Positions 12,426-26,270 of a DNA stretch of 64,000 nucleotides are shown here, in pieces. How positions within the stretch are numbered: position 1 is the first letter of the stretch; the number at the start of each line of letters is the position of its first letter. The notes under the pieces were generated by a model, which was given only the letters and a program-made list of their open reading frames with translations, searched no databases and was not told the origin of the DNA. Source of the stretch: Taeniopygia guttata (taxonomy: Eukaryota > Chordata > Aves > Passeriformes > Estrildidae); assembly GCF_048771995.1 (NCBI RefSeq), contig NC_133030.1, positions 60,234,001-60,298,000 on the forward strand, written 5' to 3'. The position numbers and the translations under genes are program-made.

Positions 12426-15400
12426 ATGTTTCACAATTTGTTGTGCTCCCCCTCCAATGTGAAGCGTGGCCTCCACACACGACAGCGCCTTGAGCATAAC
12501 TCAGCTCCAGCCAGGAAAGCACATTTTCCACCCACTCAGCTGCAGCTCCTCCTCTGAAGCTCCTGTTGTGGCTGGGGACAGGACACACGTCCAGCCCTCT
12601 GCTGCTGCACCCACATGTGCTCTGCCAGCAGTTTGCACCAACACCTTCCGTGGGAGCCCTTGATGGGAGAGTTCCTGCTCCTCTCACATCTCCTCCTTGC
12701 ATCTCCTCTCACAGAGCACAACAGAGCAATCTTGCAAGAAGTTGTGTAGCAGGGATAACAGGAGACAAAACGTGCTGCATAAATTCCTGGGCACTGTTGC
12801 TTTCTCTTCCCTTTAACACCAGCAAAGACCATCGAGCCTTAACTGTAAAGCTGCGATCACAGATAGGCAAGAATTTTTTGACTCCTAAGTGAGAGGGAAA
12901 ACACCACCTCCTGCACAGGTTAGCCAGCCTGTCCCTTACAGAAATTCCTCTTGAGTTTCTCCCAGCTCAGTAAAAGACATAATGAAATCCCATCTGAAAG
13001 TGTCAGGGCCTCAGGTCCGTCTAAACACTCTCTGGGAACATCCCGAATCCTCATCCCTCCCCCAGCCTTGGAGATGCTGATCCACATTTTTGCTTTACTG
13101 TTTTTCTTGGCAGCTGTTTTCCTTCCAGTCAAGCTATGGCTGTGTCGCTTTTAGGTACTTAAATTCATATTCTTGATTCATTTCTTCCCTAATCACTTGG
13201 GATACTGAGTTTTACAAAGGGGAGTGTAATTAATCTTCCAGGTTTGTGCATGTGTGATAAAAAAGATGTGATCCGTGACAATTTAATGCCCTAGCTAGCT
13301 GCTGTTAGACAATGGAAATTTCTGAGTTATACCTTTAAAAAGCCACACCCAGCTCACAAAGGCTCCAGCAGCTGACAAGCATCTTCTCCAAACTATTCAG
13401 CGGGAGCATTTTTTGAGAGTTCTTTTGGGTTTTTTTGTTACTTTCAACTTGGCCCCAGATATCAGCTGCAAAAGAACAAAGCCTCAAAGTTGTGCAGTTG
13501 GTTCGATGAGTTCCAGGAGCTGTTGAATTTCTCACGGCGTTATCAGCGATCTTGGGAGACCCACGGAGATGAATTTCATGCAGCGATTGCTGTTAACGTG
13601 CTCCTCTCCCCTCTGACATGCATTCCTCCTCCCATTCCCGTCTGACATGCATTCCTCGAGATCCCGGCGGTGGTTTGACAGTCAGCATCTCTCCAGACAG
13701 CTCCATCCCATCTCAATCACTCTTTTAGAAGTTAACAACCCTGCGATGGCCAGCGTCGATATTGGCTGCCCATAACAAAGCTATTAGAGTGGCATTTCGG
13801 TAGGAAATGGTGGAAATGCTGCAGTAATCAGACAGAGTTATAAAAGGTTAATGAAGATGAAAGGAAAGAAAATACAGAGGAAAAACTCAGGCAGCCAAGA
13901 GAGATTTTGGCAAGATTTGCTAAGCTGCTGCCTAGCCACACACTACTTCCTGCATTTCCCAATCCAGCTGCACATTTCCAGTAGCCTCAGCAAATCTGTA
14001 TCGCTGGGAGAAACGCTGAGCTGTGTAGCTGGCCACATTCATGTCCATTATTGAGGAAAATATTCAAGTTCCCTAGAGGAATTTGAGAAGAAAGTTCATT
14101 TCAGCTAAATACAGTGTCCCTGAGGAGGGTGAATTCAGAAATGCTCCAGCTCAGGCTGCAAACGCATAACTGAAGTATTGTCCATGTGTTGCTCACCAAA
14201 ATTAGAGGTCTTTCCAAGTAATCTCAGTGTTTTTGGAAGGAAAATTTTTCACTTAGAATTATCAGAGACCTGTTAAGGACAAGAAATCCTCCGGTACCAC
14301 TGGGTAGCACAGGTTGTTGCCAAGCACTCCTTCAAAGCAGGGGGAAAGAAGTGTCTTAATTTCTTCCCACCCTCATCAAGGGACAATTCCGACAATACAG
14401 TTGTACTGTAATAATACCCCGATTTCACACTATGGAATGCACCCTTCGCCTTAGAAAGCGATTTAACGCCTTAAGTGGTGTCCTCATCACACTTTTTTTT
14501 TTTTTTTTAATTTTTTTTTTTTTAACCACACCATTGTTTTATCCGCTGTGTCTCTCACAACCTAAAATATCTCTTCCTCCTCACCGGCACGTCAGGCTTT
14601 CAAATGACTGCGGGCTGTTGCCTAATCTTTGCCCTATTCCTCATCCGATGTCGAGACGGGTGCTTAGCTAAGCTATGCACATCTCTCGCTTCAGCATCGC
14701 CCCGTCAATCAGCCTCCCCAGCTCCAGCCGCTGCCGGGGCTGTTTTCTGAATTCCTGACACTCGTCACCCTGTCGCAGTGCCAGAAGGGCACACGGACCT
14801 GCCGGGTGGCACCAGCAGAGAGGGACCTGCAGCCGGGCACACACAGCCCAGCCCATCACCCCGCAGGTTTGCTGCTCCATCCTTGCTGCTCATCCTTCAC
14901 TCAGGATCTTCCACGCAAATTTCTCCATGTTTTTTTCCAACCTCCCCATCTCATCAATAAGAAGGTTGGTTTTTTAGCCATGTTGTTCGGTTTATGAATT
15001 TCCAAAGCAAAGCTGCTCGTTTCTCCCGGTTCCTCCCAGTTCCACAGCGACTGCAGCTCTGACTACACAAAATTTAGCTCTGAGATAATTTATGAAAGTA
15101 CCACATTTGGCCAGATTTACCATCTGTAACCCAAGAGACATGTCCTGCAACACAGCCCCACATCCATCCCCCTGTAGTTATGACTGTCATTGCTGGTGGT
15201 AATTGTACAAGTAGGCAAGCAGAGTTTGCTCCAAACTCAGTCTCCACACAGTGTGAAGACTTTTGGGTCTCCTACATCTCATTCTCTGGGGTTTTTTTGG
15301 CTGTGACAAACCTTGAGCTGGCTTTCAATTTACGGCAACTGCTGTATTTGTGTCACTTTGAACCTCCTTCATGAGTAAACCACTCGGACAAGCCAGAATT

Positions 15401-18400
15401 CTTGAGGTCTGCAGTCCATGATGGATTTAAATGCAGATTAAAAATTCTGTAGCAGAAATATTACAAGAGACTCAAGATCCTAATTGTTTCCTGTGTAAGG
15501 CAGGAGCTTAATTTTTATTTTTAAACTCTCAAGTGCTGACAGCCAATATTTTGGTGTGAAAAAGCTGAAGATGCAACTGCTGCCTCACTGTGAGCAGGTA
15601 GCAACTTCCAGAGTTTAGTCTTACACCTTAATTTGTTCTTAATATTCAGATCGTGGCAGCAGCCAGGAGGCATTATCAAGCTGAGTGCTCCTTTGTGTCA
15701 ATTCACAGCGGTAGAAAAATTCCCCGCCCAAATGAGCCGTGATTGTTGTATCGTCTGGAAGAAAGCCACCCTCTCTAGTGCTGCACTAATGCACTTCTAG
15801 CGACAGAACTGATTAGGATTCCTGCTTTGGATTTGCTCAGATCTAGCCTGGTTGGGTTTTTAATCTTTGGGATAAGCTGTGGATAGAGAATTAGCCATTT
15901 AGATATAAGTGCATCGCTGGGAAATGCTTCGCTGCACCCGATGTAAAATGACTTCAGAGTCAGATCTGGCAAGTGCTGTTTGATAATAAAGTGATAACCT
16001 GGGCTGTGGGGGCAGAGGGGGATTTTTTGCTTTCAAGAAGCACCAGACATCTTTGTCTGATTCTGTCTCTACTAGCACAGAAATTAGAAGAGTGCTGAGG
16101 AATGTGTGCTAAGAGTGAAAATAAGCACCCATCACTCATTTCGGATTTGAAAAGACGCTTGATAGATGAACCACAGAGTCATCACTGATAAAGGAGGCAC
16201 AGGGGGCATTGCTTGGGCTGTTTGAGCCCATGGCTAACTGGTGCTGTATTTTGATACGGCTGCCCAGTGAAGTCTGGCAAGATACGTGTCCTTCCCATCT
16301 TGGTGAGGCTGAGAAGCAGCACTGCATGTGTGAGAGACACCAGGGTCAGGTTTAGTCAATGGTGAGCTTCTGCCCCTCTGAATCCCCAGTGTCTGGCAAG
16401 GAGCAGTGCTCCCCATCACACTCTTCTCTTGCAAATAGCAAGAAAGCCAGGTATTCTTGCAGAAGGCTCCTTTCTCCAAAGCCATTATTTTTCCTCCAAA
16501 AGTCCTTCCCCTAAAAAGTCCTATTCACCTCCCTCTGGTTGTCCATCGCATAATGCCAAGGCCTCATGCAGCAGAGAAGGACTCAGGAGTGACACAACAC
16601 CACAATGGACCCTGCCACAGCACCCAAGCACCAGGAACTGCTGGGACCCCTCTCCCACATGCTTATCACCCCACTTTCTCTAGGGCTTGCCTTGAATTTG
16701 GCAGCTGTATAGACACAGACATGCAGACTGCAGCCTAAAGATCTCAGATCCAGAAGCACTGGCCAAACTGAGCCTGAAATCGATGTCCTTTCTGATTCTC
16801 ATGGATGTCAGAAAGATTTATCCAGAGAGATCTTATTTTACAGCCTGTGTCTTCTGGTGTGTTTGTTCTTTCAGCGCTCTGGGTTCAGAAGCTGCTGCCT
16901 CCTCCCCAAACCCTCTGTGCTGGAGGGATATAAATTATAGCAGCCTGCAATGCATTCAGCTATGGTCCTGTCCATCATCTGTGCGTGGCATTAACCCTCT
17001 GAAACTTGGTCACCCAGATCTGCATTTCCCAGGCTTTGAATCCTTCTCCATTGCTAAAGCCGCTCAGACAGCCAAAGAATGAGGCGCGCACGGCAGCCGG
17101 CATTTCTAAAGAAAACTTGATGGCTTTCTGACACCTGACACATGCAATTCCCAACAGAGTTAATTGAAGCTAATTCCTCAAAGGCTGAGATGAGAATATC
17201 CCCATAAATTATGTTCCTGCTTCATTCCAGACAAGGACAGAATGAATGCATTACACGCAATCCCCCAATTCACAGCATTAAAACCTGCAAGTCAATCAAG
17301 GAGACTGAATATAGTCACTTGAAAGCTGAAATTCATTTTCATCCTCTCTCCATCTGTACTGTAACCTGAAAGGTTGATTTTTTGAGGGCATATTTCCACG
17401 CACAGCCTGACCCATTCCATGAGAGAGAAGCCTTCTCCATGGATGTGACATGTGGTGGGTACACCCCAGCCCCTGCTTGGGGGATTTTGCTGAGGTGCAG
17501 GTTGTCAAAGCTGTTATTGAGGCAACTTTCAAGGTGTCTCCAGAGACCTTTAGGTTTCCAAGACAGAGAGAAAAGCACCACAGGACTGAGACCATCATGT
17601 CCCTGCTGTTGTCTCAGAAAGCCAGGGCTGGTTATCATGGAGGGCACACACAGATTGCTACTGCCAATCTGCTCTCATTAAAAGAGAGTTATTTTTAAAT
17701 CACGAGGTTTTTTGGGACACAGTCCTAACGATGAGTTATTTTTAAATGGTACTTTAAAAATATAGGCACATTTTGTGTGCCATTCATGTCACTTTTAGGG
17801 TCTAAAATATCACTGAATTCTACTATAGAGATTATGCAAATTAAAGCCAGATTCAGTGAAAGAGTGCCCAGCTTCTTTGCTGCTCAAAATCAGAAGGACT
17901 GAAAATACATTTCTGGGCATTTTTACTGCCTTGCAGAAGCTCTGGAGATGTAAAAGTTGAAAATTACTTGATATGTGGCCTATATGCATTTGGTTATCTG
18001 TTGGAAGAGGCAAGAGTGTTTCATGTTGGATACTGGGAAAATAAATACCCAGGTGAAGCCAAGGTGAAAAGCTTAGCCCAGAATAAACAGAAACCCTGTG
18101 ACAGAACCAGAATCTCGAGTCCTACCATGGCTTAACCCCAAAGTCATGCTATAAACAGGAACAGACTAAAGAACAAGACTTCAGCATCGTATATCGTGTT
18201 ATAAATGAGCCATAGGGCAACCCTACTACGTACTTTTTCTTTTCTAAGGCATTTTAGATGTGCAGTCTTTGGCAATTAAAGTATGCACCAAGTTCAAGCC
18301 CAGCTGTGGTGAACCTGCAGTAATTCTCACTGGAATCTATAGACTTCAAGGGCTCAGGAAGATCTTAACAACTGCCTTGTCTGACCTTCTGCACAATATG

Positions 18401-21026
18401 TATCACAGTTCCTGCCTCAAGTCCATAACTCCTGACTGAGCTACGACCCATCCCCAGGGAAATATGCACACTCAACATAAAGGCTTAGAAGATGGAAAAT
18501 CCAACTTGTCCTTGAATTGCTGCTCCAAGGTGAGCTGCCTTCCTTGTTCCAAGTCCTCCAGCTCTAATTGACTCTCATTTCCATTTGTAACCTTTCCTGC
18601 TAACATGCAGCACCACCTCCCATTAGAAATTTCTTCCCCACACAGGTACTCCAAGACCACAATAAGTCGTGTCCTAACCTCCTGGATCAGCTAAACCAGT
18701 GGGGGCTATTCCACAATAATATATTTACTCCTGGCTACACATGCAAGGATGTTGCTGCCCTGTAATGAGTAGCAGTTACCACAGGTCAGCTGAGGTTCAG
18801 GAATTGTCCACACAAATGCCCTTCGCCCAGAGCTAACACAGGATTATCTCTAAAACACAGCTCAGGAACGCGATAAACTCATTTGTATTCTTTTCCTTTC
18901 ATCTAATTGCTTTGGAGAGAATAATTCATGAATGAGACGCCCAACCCAACCTGAGAAGTGTTAAATGCATTGAGACAGTATCCCTATTTCATTTAAATAA
19001 AGTAATATTTGCCCATAAGAAAACACAGTGCTGATTTAAACACAGTTTTTAATGATTAAATGGTAAAAATTATGGTACCAGTTTGAAAATACAGAAAAGC
19101 ACTCACTTTAGGGAAATACATTTTCATTTCTATAAACGAAAGGCTGGGAAAATATTCTTCATCAATGATACATGAGCAATATAATGTTCTGTTCCTCTAT
19201 TCTACCCGAGAGATCATGTTAATCCTTTTGATTTATGCACAGCTCTTTAACTAATACTGTAACAAATGGTATTGACAATTAAAGTAGCTTCTGCAAGAAA
19301 TTCATTGTATTTGCAGCACCCACAGTAAGAAATGCCTTCACAGTTCTGACAGGAGATCTAAATAAAATTAAAGAGCTAAGAACAAAGGCTGCAGAAAAAT
19401 CAGAAAGGCATAGCTGATAAGGGAATGTGACTTGCTTATAGGGGGGATTTTTGTATTTATCTAAGTCAGTATATTAGACATTAAAAAAAAATGAGGGTTT
19501 GTATTCTTCAGTTTAAACACATAAATCTTCAATTCTTTGCTTCCCAATGCAGAGCTGCCTGAAATACTGACCATCATATAGAACTGGCTTTGAAAAGGCT
19601 GGCAAAGACCCGAAGCAATTTAATCTTATTAAAATACAGAGCATTTTAAAGATATTATCCCCAGTGGCTTACTGATGGCTCAATTGCTGCTACAATCTGT
19701 GCAAAGGCTTCGAGTGATGAAACTCTATTAGTTCCTGCCTTGTCTCTCCTTTCCAAAACGGTTTCAGAGGCTACTGCTATCACTGGCTCATCAGTGCTTA
19801 AAGGAAATACTTTCAGAAGCAGAACTAGAAATGTCTCCTCTTGCATTACCAGTATGTAATTAGGGGAAAGCTGCATTCCTTTCAGCTGTACACACACAGT
19901 CACACAAAGCGTTTTCTAGAAATGGACTTAACTAGGGTCAGACAGCAGCAATCAGCAATAACTCACTCTGGAGCATTCAAAGGAATTAATACTGATTACA
20001 GGTTATTTAGTCATTCTGAACAAAAAAAAAAAAAAGGGAAAAAAAACCAACAACAAAACAAGAAAAACCCCTACTCTTGTTAGAAACAGGCACCTGGCAC
20101 AGCAGAGCACTGCCAGCCTGGCGATTACACCCTGTGGAGCCTGTGCAGCAAATCCACGGAATCAGCAATAGCTCAGGATGAGGCACCAGCCCAGAACCAA
20201 GCTTGTGCCACTTAAAAACCAACCTATGATTATTCCCAGGCACCAGTGCCCAGAGCAGCCCAAGGTTTGATTGCTAAAGGAACATTATGTCACACAGCTG
20301 GGCAATGATGATTATAGTGGTCACGAGTTCCCAGGGCTGTGGCAACTTCCCGCTGAGCAAGGTGCTTTAGGAAGAGGCAAAATATTGACTATATCATAAA
20401 AAATGAACTCCTCTCCTGCTTGGGGAGTGCAGGGAAGGGAGAGGAGCCTGTGCTGTGCTCTACAGCTGCCGTTCCCTTGGTCTGGTGACACTGAGTACAC
20501 ACAGGGCAGCAGCTCAGCGAGCACAATCAGCTGTGGAAATTGTCAGCTCACAGGATTTTGAAGTATCCCCCAGGCAAACTACCTCCTAATGAAACCGTAC
20601 TTGCTCTCAGCTCAACTCACAGTCCCACACCATGGGGCCAGCAGCAGCTCCAAGGGAAACCCATGGCAGTGGCTTGGCTTTTTAAAGGCATTCCTTCAGT
20701 TGTCCTTCAACAAGCTCTCAGCAATTCGTGTTCATACCCTGTTATTTATTAAAGCTGGCTCGGGAAGGAGGAGGACTCAATGCCTGCTTCAAATCAGTCC
20801 CCCCAGAAATGCTAATTTTTACTCATAATGGAAATAGAGGATTCCCACTGCCAGGAGGGCACAGCTCAAGTCAGAATAATCCCTCCTGAAATCAGCCTGT
20901 GAGGTGATAAAAAAGCAGGAGTTTTTCTGAGAAAAGGTGGGGATTTCCAGCATCTCTCTGCTCCATGGAAGAATTTTTAGTCTGCAAGGAGAGGAACAGT
21001 TCAGCACAAACAGCATGACAAGGAGC
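12426..21026. other. Intergenic, gene-poor, with CNE-like stretches
   Basis: No exon or mobile element recognised in 8.6 kb. Poly(T) runs lie at 14491-14524. AT-rich, low-CpG stretches with homeobox-, Sox- and Oct-like words occur at about 13200-13860, 15600-15770, 17085-17330 and 18860-19480; these resemble conserved noncoding elements in composition only. TCTGACATGCATTCCTC is repeated at about 13613 and 13642. A GC-richer patch lies at about 14690-14830. Confidence 0.5.
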
Positions 21027-21095
21027 AGTGGGGCTGGAACTAGATAATCCTTAAGGTCCTTTCTGACCTAAACCATTCTGTGATTTTGTGATTCC
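21027..21095 (+). mobile_element. Short CR1 LINE 3' tail
   Basis: GGAACTAGATAATCCTTAAG followed by CCATTCTGTGATTTTGTGAT. About 70 bp, plus orientation. Confidence 0.88.
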
Positions 21096-24000
21096 ATACT
21101 CGCTCCCAGCACATCATGACATTGCCTGAAAAACTTGCAAAGGAAGGTTCTCTTACAGAAAATGTTAATATTTTAGTGAAAGCTAATGTCAGTGCTCACA
21201 AATTAAGAGCTACCCAAATTTTTTCAGCCCTTCAGTTTTATTTTGGAAGGGCTGGGATGTTGCAGAAGGCTTGTTGCTGTTTCCAAGGACTGCTACCTGT
21301 CCTACTGAGATGCAAATCAATATTAAAAAGGAGGGTGAAGAAATATTTTTAGCCAACCATGAGATTCTCCCTTTGACTTTCCTCAGAGTTCAATAGTTAA
21401 GAGAGGGAACAAACATGGACAGAGAAATTGGGAGATATTTTATCAGGAAAGGTAAGCACAAGCAGCATATGGTTGGGAATTAGATGGTCTGAGGTGTGAA
21501 AAACGTGTCTGTGAAGCTAAGAACATCTGTGCTGGGGTCCACTGATCAGCCTGGAGGATGTAACACTTCCAAGTGAGGGGGAATGGCAGGAAATTGAGTC
21601 CAGAGAGTTTCCTGGCCATGCCACTGTCACCTCCACACTCAGAGAATGACCTGACCCAGATGTGAGCAGTCACCTTGGGACTAAGTAATGAGTTGCCAGT
21701 GATACACAGTGGCAGGTAAAGGCAAAAGCATACCTGTGACTTGTGAGACTTGAAAAAAAAAAAAAAATAAGAGGGTTGGGAGGAAATGGAGATTAAGATG
21801 CTTCAGGTGGAAATATGCTTTGTGGAGCATCAGAAAAAAGGGGTCTTGCTTTATGAGGGCTGCAGTCTGCTCATCTCCCCATATTCCAGAAGCTTTAACC
21901 CATCTTCTTTCCTGATTTTCATTTGCATCTCAAGGTCAGGGTCAGCCTGTTCAAGTCCTCTGCCGCCACATGCACCCACAGGGTGATACTGCAGCCAGAG
22001 TTCTGATTGCTTTGCAGTCCCTAGAAAGATTTAGATAATTCCTGACTTTACCTCTGGGAGAATGTGGCAGGCTCTGCTGAGAGGAAATCTTCAAAGGACT
22101 CTGCTTAGTGTCATAGCAGATGGAGCTGGACTGGGGATGGCCCTTGGTGATCTGCACTGTGTGAGCAGCCCCCTGTTACTCCTTTTCTCTGCTGCTCCAT
22201 GGGCAAGACCTGCACTCCTGACTCTGCTTTTGCTACAGAAAAGTGCTTGAGAAAACGAGCTGTAGGGTGTCCCAGACCTCCCAGCTCCCAGTCCCATGCC
22301 TTCCACAAAAATCTGGAATTTCCAGATGCGTCCGTGAAGTGAGGCTGCTGCAACATCCTTTTGCAAGACAAGCACACAAACTCAGATCTGAGGCAGATCA
22401 AGGAATCACCCTGCACAGATGCCTCTTTCCAAACACCTGCTGCTATCGTCCAAGCCTTTCAACTGAGTCCAGCGTCCTCCTGGTGATTACCCAAGGCTTT
22501 GTTAGACATGCAAATGAGACACTCATCTGGGATCTTCTTAGATGAGGACTTCGGGATGTGCTGCTGCCTTGCAGTGACAATGAAAGACTTTTTTTTCTTT
22601 TGCTCATGCTGGAAACTTGCTGAGTGTGCATGGGAGAGCAAGGGCTCAGAAACCAAGGTTTTGAGGAGCTGACAGCATTCCCAGATGACAGCACAGCAGC
22701 TCGCCTGTTCAGCAAAACCTCCGTGGAGAGCAGAGAGGAGCAGGCAGGCAGCCAGCAGGGATTGCTGCCTCCTGTGCTCAACTTCACCTTCCTTTCATCC
22801 TGCAGCCTCACTTGCCCTCCTGGACAAAGCCATAGGCTTCAGTCTGAGGCTGCCTGCCTGTTTAATCATTATTTCTCTGACCTTCTAAAAGGGCCTTTGG
22901 ACACAGGCACAGCCCAGAGTAAGAAAGTGCAGTCAACGTTTGGAATCCAGCATCCAACACACCCAGCAGTATCTCAAACACTGAATTATCCCAGCACTCC
23001 TGCTAAGAACTTGTTTTCCAGGTAATTGCTGATCAATGTTGGCATTTTGAAATACGCTCCCTGATGGATTATTGCATTCAAGTTATGAGCATGGGACTAT
23101 TTAGTAGCATTTATAAGGTGCTGCAATTTTAAATAGTTTAAACATTACCAATGAATTAGGCGAGTGGTTATTAGGTAATAATCTGGACACACTAAATTAT
23201 CATTCTCCCTACAATATTCATTCCCCTGCACCAATATTTTGTGATTCTAAACTTTTTTTTTTTTTCAAATAGAGGAATGGGAAAATCATGGATCAAGAGA
23301 TATAAGTGGGATAGTTAAGGAGGAGTGAGATCTCAGCATAATTCAAGTAACTGGATGATCAAAATCTGCCAGTTCCATCCTGAAGTGAACTTTTGCAAAA
23401 CGGATTCCTGGGATAGAGCCTTCTCAAACATCACTGGAGAATCCACTGCCCTGCCAGCAGCAAAGGAGATGCAGCTCTGGCCCGAGGTGATGAAAGAGCC
23501 TGAAATCCCAGTCCTGCATGGGCAGCAAGAGCCACACACCCAGCAGCTCATTTCAGCCCCCAGAGTAGCACAGCCTGGTCAGCACGATGCTATAATTCAT
23601 TATTAGTGGGGAGTAATGAACCTTTCTTGATGTCAGCCCTATTCTGCTCATTCAAGGGCCATTGTCACCACCCTACAGTGCAGCATCTTGCTGCAAAAGA
23701 CCAAGACTGAAACACCTACACTTAAGGAGCACAGGATGGGCTCCCCCAGAGTGCATTTGAACATTATTTCCACATGCTGCTGTGTTTTGCTAAGCCCTTC
23801 TGCTCATTTCCAGGAGGATCCCACAGGGTTTAGGAATTAGCCTGGGGCATGGGAAAGTTGAGCTTCATTCCTTGATCTGCCACAGAAACCCCAAGTGCCA
23901 CTGGGCATATCACTCAGCACCTCCACTTGGGTCTCCTAAGTGTAAAATAGGGATAGGAACCTTGGGAGGGTGTTGGCAAGAAGATAAAACATATTAACCA

Positions 24001-26222
24001 TCTGGGAGGTGCTGCGATGCTGTGATAAGAGGGGCCACGCAAGAAACTTAGATAAACAGTTTCAAAACCCTCAGCTTTTTGTGCTTTCTCTTCCACGCTC
24101 TGCATGCTCTGTGATTTCACACAGCCAGCTTCAGTCCTGTTTGCTCAACAGCTTCCTGAGCACTAGAGGTTTCCAAAATCCCAAATCACAGGCTTTCCCT
24201 CAAATTGCAAAAGGTCGTGCTCTTCCCAGTCTGCAGCTTGTGTTTTCAAGGGGGTGAGCAGAAGTCTCCACAGTGCTTTGACACCCGCTGACATGGGGGT
24301 TTAAACATTTTACACTCTGAGCATGAGGACATCTGTGTTGTTTCCCAGTTGGATCTCATCGACCACAACATTCACCCTCAGAGCACACCACCAAGTCAAG
24401 CCTTCTCCAGAAATGTCACATCTCTAATGACTGTGAGCTCTGCTTTGCCCATCAGCACTCCAGTGGATGTTTTAGGAGCATGAGGGAGCATTAAAAATAA
24501 ATCATCCCCCAAAAGCTCGAGAAAAAGAAACCCAGTCCTGCAAATACTTTCTAGGATCAGTGGTTGAAGCTTTCATAGACACTGAAGAACTAGGAGGTGA
24601 CATGAAGTCACTGCAGGGAGATGTAAACAACCCATGAAAAAAACATTGCATTTCAAAAGATAGGGCACTTCTAAGGCCACGGCATTCTAAACAGAATTAT
24701 CTGATGCCAGCACTGTTTATTTGCTGTCTGAGGTCTCACATGTAGGGCAGCCACAGCTTCTCAGAGCAGAGCTGTCACCTATTTAGAGAAAAGCTTTAAG
24801 CTAACAAATTCTTGCGCTCGGGAGATACCAACCACATGTGAGGATGGGGCTGACCATACTCATTTTCCACTCGGGAGAACAGTTACCAGCACCACCTTCC
24901 TCGGGATTAGTGCCAATCAAACTGCACAGGGAAGGAAGAGATGAGCCTGGCAGGATCCTGACATCTGTATTCCAGCTGTATCCAATGCACTTATATATAC
25001 ACAGCTAAACACTTAATAGATTGAGCAACTTCAAAGCAACACATTACCTGCTGAATTAACCCCCACTTCCACCCTATTAGAGGATGCTTAACAGAGTAAG
25101 AAGCTTTCAGCAATTCGGTTGTCATGCACACTGGGAGCCACTGCAGAAAAAAAATCCAGCAAGAAAAGATGTGAACTATTTTTTCAGTGTCTGAAATGAC
25201 TTTGCTGATGGGTCAATGTCATTCTGCAGGTCCAGATGACATAAAATACCCTTCTGGCCCTTTGAGAACCTCTGAATTACAGTCAAACGAGTCCCCATAG
25301 CTTGTTGCTTAACATTAACTACGGAATTGTGTTGACACACAAAGAGTGGAAGAGTCAACTCATGTTGTGTTGCTCAGCATTTACCCTGTGCCAGTTGGGA
25401 GCATGCTCAGATAATTCTGTCTAAGTAGTTACAAAAACAGCAGAAGTCGGGAGAAAAAGCTCCTGTGAAATTTGGCATCGTTCCAGCTCACCAGCTTAAT
25501 GATTCCATTTGATATTCAAAACAGGCAGGTGGAAAATTATCCAGAGACACACCATCATGTTCTGCCTGAATAAATGCAAGAGGGACTCAAATACCACTTT
25601 GGACAGCAAGTCCATTTAAATCTAAGTGTTTTCCTATCGATCCTCCATTTTTTCCTGGAAAATGCACATGCTGTTTTGCTGTGGAAGAGTCCTCTGTGTC
25701 TGAGGGCTTGGAAGGGGGTGTTAATTTAGGTTTTCCTCCTCACTCAGTGGGATTCAAAGGGCATCCAGCTTGTTTTGCCATGCCAGCCTGTCATTTTATT
25801 CCACCTGGCCTCTTGTGCAAATAAAATCACCCCGTGGGTTTGCAAGGTCTGCTCACAAGAGTGTTATAGCTAATTACTCAAAGGAGCCATGGTGATGCTA
25901 AGCAGAGCATGCCCAGAACTGCTTCTCACCTGACATCCAAAGAACAAGCATGCATTAATAGCCCTGATCCTTGAGGTCACCTCCTCCTGAAGCAAAGTGG
26001 GTTTTCCTCAGTACATCCAACGCAGTCCTTGCCTGGTGTGACCTCCAGACCCAACACACCATCGGCCTCACAGGCTGCACAGGGCCAGGGGTCGTGTCAG
26101 TGCTTCTGACACTGCAGCGTCCATTAGAAAGATGCATTAGGCTTTAATGTAAACAAACAGGCTGTGGTACAAGGAGCTGTATTTCAATTACTTAAGCCCT
26201 AATGCCAAACTTGCTCTGTTTC
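21096..26222. other. Intergenic, no recognised gene
   Basis: No exon recognised. Poly(A) and poly(T) runs lie near 21754-21767 and 23253-23265. 23020-23240 is an AT-rich stretch with repeated ATTA cores that could be a conserved noncoding element. Confidence 0.5.
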
Positions 26223-26224
26223 AG

Positions 26225-26268
26225 AAGCAAGGATAATACAGCACTGACAAAGTATATTATCCTTGCTT
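26225..26268. repeat. Perfect 14-bp inverted repeat (hairpin, 16-nt loop)
   Basis: AAGCAAGGATAATA at 26225-26238 is the exact reverse complement of 26255-26268. A G-T wobble and one further pair extend the stem outward to 26223/26270. It sits in an AT-rich stretch. Confidence 0.85.
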
Positions 26269-26270
26269 TT

